From NCBI GenBank assembly GCA_964393865.1, contig CAYMUW010000009.1, positions 16,884 to 80,883 on the forward strand: 64,000 nucleotides of DNA, written 5' to 3'. The notes beneath the pieces are model-generated. The model did not search any database and was not told where the DNA came from. It saw only the letters and a program-made list of their open reading frames with translations. The translations under genes and the position numbers were made by a program. How positions within the stretch are numbered: position 1 is the stretch's first letter; every line of letters starts with the position of its first letter. Below are positions 61,699-64,000 of the stretch, piece after piece. This stretch comes from Suilimivivens sp964393865. GTDB lineage: Bacteria; Bacillota; Clostridia; Lachnospirales; Lachnospiraceae.

Positions 61699-62118
61699 AT
61701 GTTAAAGCAATTATCAATTTTTACAGAAAACAAAAAGGGAACCATGCAGAATATAACCGGGATTTTAAAGGATGAGGAGATCAACATTCTGGGTTCCGTA
61801 ACCAACGACAGTGCAGAGTACGGGATTATCCGCATGGTGGTATCGGACCCCCAGAGAGCCAAAGCTGCCTTGGAGAAGGAAGGATATATCTGTAAATTAA
61901 CAGATGTAATCGGCGTTGAGGTGGAAGATCGGGTGGGAAATTTAAATTTTCTCCTGCAGGCTCTCTCAGAAAGCAATATCAATGTAAATTATATTTACCT
62001 GTCCTTTAACAGAGATTCAGGTAAGCCCATTTTGATTTTCCATGCGGAGGATATCCGGGCGGTGGAAAACTGCATCAGAGCTAAGGGCTTTATATCAGTT
62101 GAAAGCAAAGTGCTGTAA
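61699..62118 (+). CDS. Tandem ACT-domain protein
   Basis: The 139-residue protein consists of two ACT domains (about 1-66 and 68-139), each beta-alpha-beta-beta-alpha-beta, starting KQLSIFTENKKGTMQNITGI and VEVEDRVGNLNFLLQALSES. No catalytic domain is attached. ACT domains bind amino acids, and stand-alone pairs of this type are common in Clostridia, often annotated as amino-acid-binding proteins. AAGAGGTG precedes ATG 61699. The next gene lies 37 bases downstream, so co-transcription is likely. Confidence 0.88.
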   Translation: MLKQLSIFTENKKGTMQNITGILKDEEINILGSVTNDSAEYGIIRMVVSDPQRAKAALEKEGYICKLTDVIGVEVEDRVGNLNFLLQALSESNINVNYIYLSFNRDSGKPILIFHAEDIRAVENCIRAKGFISVESKVL

Positions 62119-62155
62119 AGGAATAAAAGCAGCAAAGAATGAGGATGACGCAGCT

Positions 62156-63835
62156 ATGAATATTGTAGATTTACATTCCCATTCAAATAAATCTGATGGA
62201 AGCTTAACCCCTGCCGAGCTGGTGGAATACGCAGCTTTGAAGGGGCTTTCTGCGTTGGCGCTTACGGATCACGATACGGTTGACGGTATTGACGAGGCAA
62301 TGGAAGCGGCGAAGGATAAGAACCTGGAACTGATTCCGGGAATTGAGTTTTCCACGGAATATGAGGGAAGAGATATCCATATTGTAGGTTTATATATTGA
62401 TTATAAAAGCGAGTACTTTAAGCGGCGGCTGGTCAACTTTGTGAACGGACGGATTATCCGTAATAAGGAAATGTGCCGCAGATTGTCAGAGCATGGAATG
62501 CCGGTTACCTATGAAGAGCTGGTGGAGGCATTTCCGGGATGTGTGATTACCAGAGGCCATTTTGCAAGATATCTGCTTGACCATGGTTACACCAAAAGCC
62601 TGAAGGAGGCCTTTGACCGTTATATCGGTGACAGAGGCCCCTGTTTTGTGCCGCGGAAAAAGATTACGCCTATGCGTGCGGTGGAAATTATTCTTCGGGC
62701 GGGAGGCTTTCCTGTGCTGGCCCATCCCGTTCTTTATGGAATGAGTAAGGCCCGTCTGGAGCATCTGGTGGCTCAGCTTAAGGAGATGGGGCTGCAGGGA
62801 ATTGAAGCCGTTTACAGTACCCATACAGCTTCCGATGAAAGGGAGATGCGTGTCCTTGCAAAGAAATATGATTTATGTATCAGCGGTGGTTCGGACTTTC
62901 ATGGAAAGGCAAAGCCGGGGCTTGAGCTTGCTACCGGATATGGTAAGCTTTTTATTCCTGAGGAGATTTTGGATCGTATTAAGGAAAGACATCAATGGAT
63001 GAAGGATCATCCTGAAGCACTGAAATATAAGAAAATTTTGTTTACGGATCTGGACGGAACTTTGCTCGACAGTAACAAGCAGATCAGCACTTATACCAGA
63101 AAGGTGCTGCAGGATTGGACGGAAGCGGGACATAAGCTGGTTCTCTGCTCGGGAAGAGATATTAACAGTGTAGGGAATGTAAAGGATGAGCTTTCTTTGC
63201 AATATCCGGGGATGTACCTGATCGGCTATAACGGGGGTCAGATTTATGCCTGTGACCAAAAGAAAACTTTATATAAGATTATGCTTTCCATCCCGCAGGT
63301 TAAGCATATTGTAGAGACAGCCGGAAAGCTGGGCGTTCACTGTCATACCTATACGGATACGCATATTGTTTCGCCGGAGGATAATGAACAGCTGCATTAC
63401 TACAGAAGAGTGATTAAGACGCCAGTGATTTTCAGTCAGGATGTAACACAGGTATTAAAGGAGGGAGCCTGCAAGTGTATTGCGGTTGAACTGCATGATG
63501 AACAGCGGCTTGAGGTGCTTCGAAAGGAGCTTCTTCCGTGGGCGGAGGAGGAAGGTATTTCCATTCTCTACTCCAATCCCAGATATTTGGAATTCTTTCC
63601 CGCTGCTTCGGGAAAGGGAGCTGCGGTTTTAAAGCTTTGTGAGCTGCTTGGCATGAATCCCTGTTTTAGCGTGGCTGCAGGAGATGAGCAGAATGATTTG
63701 TCCATGATTGAAAAAGCCGGTATGGGAATTGCCATGGCCAATGCCAAGGAAGAAGTAAAATATGCGGCAACTCTGATTACAGGCGCTGACAATGATCATG
63801 ACGGATTGGCAAAGGAGCTTGCGGATTTGATCTGA
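62156..63835 (+). CDS. PHP phosphoesterase fused to a Cof-type HAD phosphatase
   Basis: ATG 62156 stands behind GAGGATGA; the frame is open upstream to 62042 inside the ACT gene. The 559-residue protein has an N-terminal PHP domain (1 to about 285), with VDLHSHSNKSDGSLTPAELV, ALTDHDTVDGIDEAM, PGIEFST, LAHPVLYG and SGGSDFHG, as in YciV/RNase AM-type phosphoesterases. A HAD domain (about 292-559) follows, with FTDLDGTLLDSN (Asp298, Asp300), LVLCSGRD, and VAAGDEQNDLSMIEKAGMGI with AMANA. All key residues of both are present. The fusion suggests two steps on related phosphorylated metabolites; the substrates are unknown. Confidence 0.9.
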   Translation: MNIVDLHSHSNKSDGSLTPAELVEYAALKGLSALALTDHDTVDGIDEAMEAAKDKNLELIPGIEFSTEYEGRDIHIVGLYIDYKSEYFKRRLVNFVNGRIIRNKEMCRRLSEHGMPVTYEELVEAFPGCVITRGHFARYLLDHGYTKSLKEAFDRYIGDRGPCFVPRKKITPMRAVEIILRAGGFPVLAHPVLYGMSKARLEHLVAQLKEMGLQGIEAVYSTHTASDEREMRVLAKKYDLCISGGSDFHGKAKPGLELATGYGKLFIPEEILDRIKERHQWMKDHPEALKYKKILFTDLDGTLLDSNKQISTYTRKVLQDWTEAGHKLVLCSGRDINSVGNVKDELSLQYPGMYLIGYNGGQIYACDQKKTLYKIMLSIPQVKHIVETAGKLGVHCHTYTDTHIVSPEDNEQLHYYRRVIKTPVIFSQDVTQVLKEGACKCIAVELHDEQRLEVLRKELLPWAEEEGISILYSNPRYLEFFPAASGKGAAVLKLCELLGMNPCFSVAAGDEQNDLSMIEKAGMGIAMANAKEEVKYAATLITGADNDHDGLAKELADLI

Positions 63836-63878
63836 AAACGGGGTTAGAGTGAAAAGAATAATAAAATAAAAATTATGC

Positions 63879-63907
63879 TTGCATTATTTGTCAACATATA
63901 ATAAAAT
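63879..63907 (+). promoter_or_regulatory. Predicted promoter of the tRNA gene
   Basis: TTGCAT (63879-63884) and TAAAAT (63902-63907) with a 17-base spacer, 40 bases before the tRNA. Confidence 0.5.
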
Positions 63908-63947
63908 AATCAAGTGCGATGCGTAAGGCACTGCACCTGATGAAAAT

Positions 63948-64000
63948 GGCTCGTTGGTCAAGCGGTTAAGACGCCGCCCTCTCACGGCGGAAACAGGGGT
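63948..64000 (+). tRNA. tRNA-Glu (anticodon CTC), 5' part only
   Basis: The sequence beginning GGCTCGTTGGTCAAGCGG matches the acceptor and D arms of bacterial tRNA-Glu. The anticodon stem CCGCC/GGCGG encloses the loop CTCTCAC, giving anticodon CTC for GAG codons. The window ends in the variable/T-arm region, so the T loop and 3' acceptor strand are not visible. The usual TTC isoacceptor is not in view. Confidence 0.92.

Noticed and set aside
1..64000. CRISPR arrays, integrases, insertion sequences and rRNA genes
   Set aside because: I found no regularly spaced repeats, no intact transposase or integrase motifs, and no rRNA sequence; the only mobile-type signal is the reverse transcriptase relic.

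Overview
The window reads as the chromosome of a motile, low-to-mid GC anaerobic Firmicute, most likely a Lachnospiraceae (Clostridium cluster XIVa, Roseburia/Eubacterium-like). The reasons are the order topA-codY-fla/che operon-rpsB-tsf, a type-A FliY, a CheC/CheD adaptation system, FapA (DUF342), a PolC replicase, the MEP isoprenoid pathway, and strong AGGAGG ribosome binding sites. The genus is an inference from gene order and protein style; no search was run.

Layout. 1-1456: the zinc-finger tail of topoisomerase I, then codY with its own promoter and a near-consensus CodY box. 1457-1760: codY terminator and a sigma-A-like promoter. 1761-36135: one nearly gap-free fla/che supercluster of 39 genes (flgBC-fliEFGHIJ-motE-like-fliK-flgD-flg_new-flgE-flbD-motAB-fliLMY-cheY-fliOPQR-flhBAFG-pilZ-cheB-cheAWCD-orf-fliA-fapA-three orfs). 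It holds the export apparatus, basal body, hook, stator, switch, chemotaxis core and sigma-28; flagellin and chemoreceptors are not here. An internal hairpin between flgE and flbD may attenuate the transcript.

36136-38185: extended -10 promoter, rpsB, tsf and a strong terminator. 38307-38915: a decayed reverse transcriptase whose motif A, motif B and thumb lie in three different frames. 38912-39729 (minus strand): mntP manganese exporter behind a yybP-ykoY manganese riboswitch with mutually exclusive terminator and antiterminator hairpins. 39894-44009: a diguanylate cyclase with a LacI-type binding domain, a membrane polysaccharide deacetylase and a bactofilin. 44023-49245: pyrH-frr-uppS-cdsA-dxr-rseP. 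49512-51675: a PP2C phosphatase and a Hanks-type kinase inserted before ispG and polC (51855-57441).

57482-59943: a degenerating peptide-signalling/transport module: a LytTR response regulator broken by a frameshift and deletions, an intact soluble GHKL kinase, and an ABC exporter broken by a stop, frameshifts and deletions. 60049-63835: an ABC-F ATPase, a double-ACT protein and a PHP-HAD fusion phosphatase. The window ends inside a tRNA-Glu(CTC) gene.

How the parts connect. CodY (nutrient state), a ligand-sensing diguanylate cyclase, and a PilZ/YcgR-type brake protein inside the fla operon together suggest that nutrients and c-di-GMP control motility. The CheB here has no receiver domain, so adaptation may depend more on CheC/CheD/CheY. 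No clearly undescribed defence or mobile system was found. The most promising poorly described items are the three unnamed genes at the end of the fla operon, the receiver-less CheB, the PP2C/kinase pair, and the reverse transcriptase relic.
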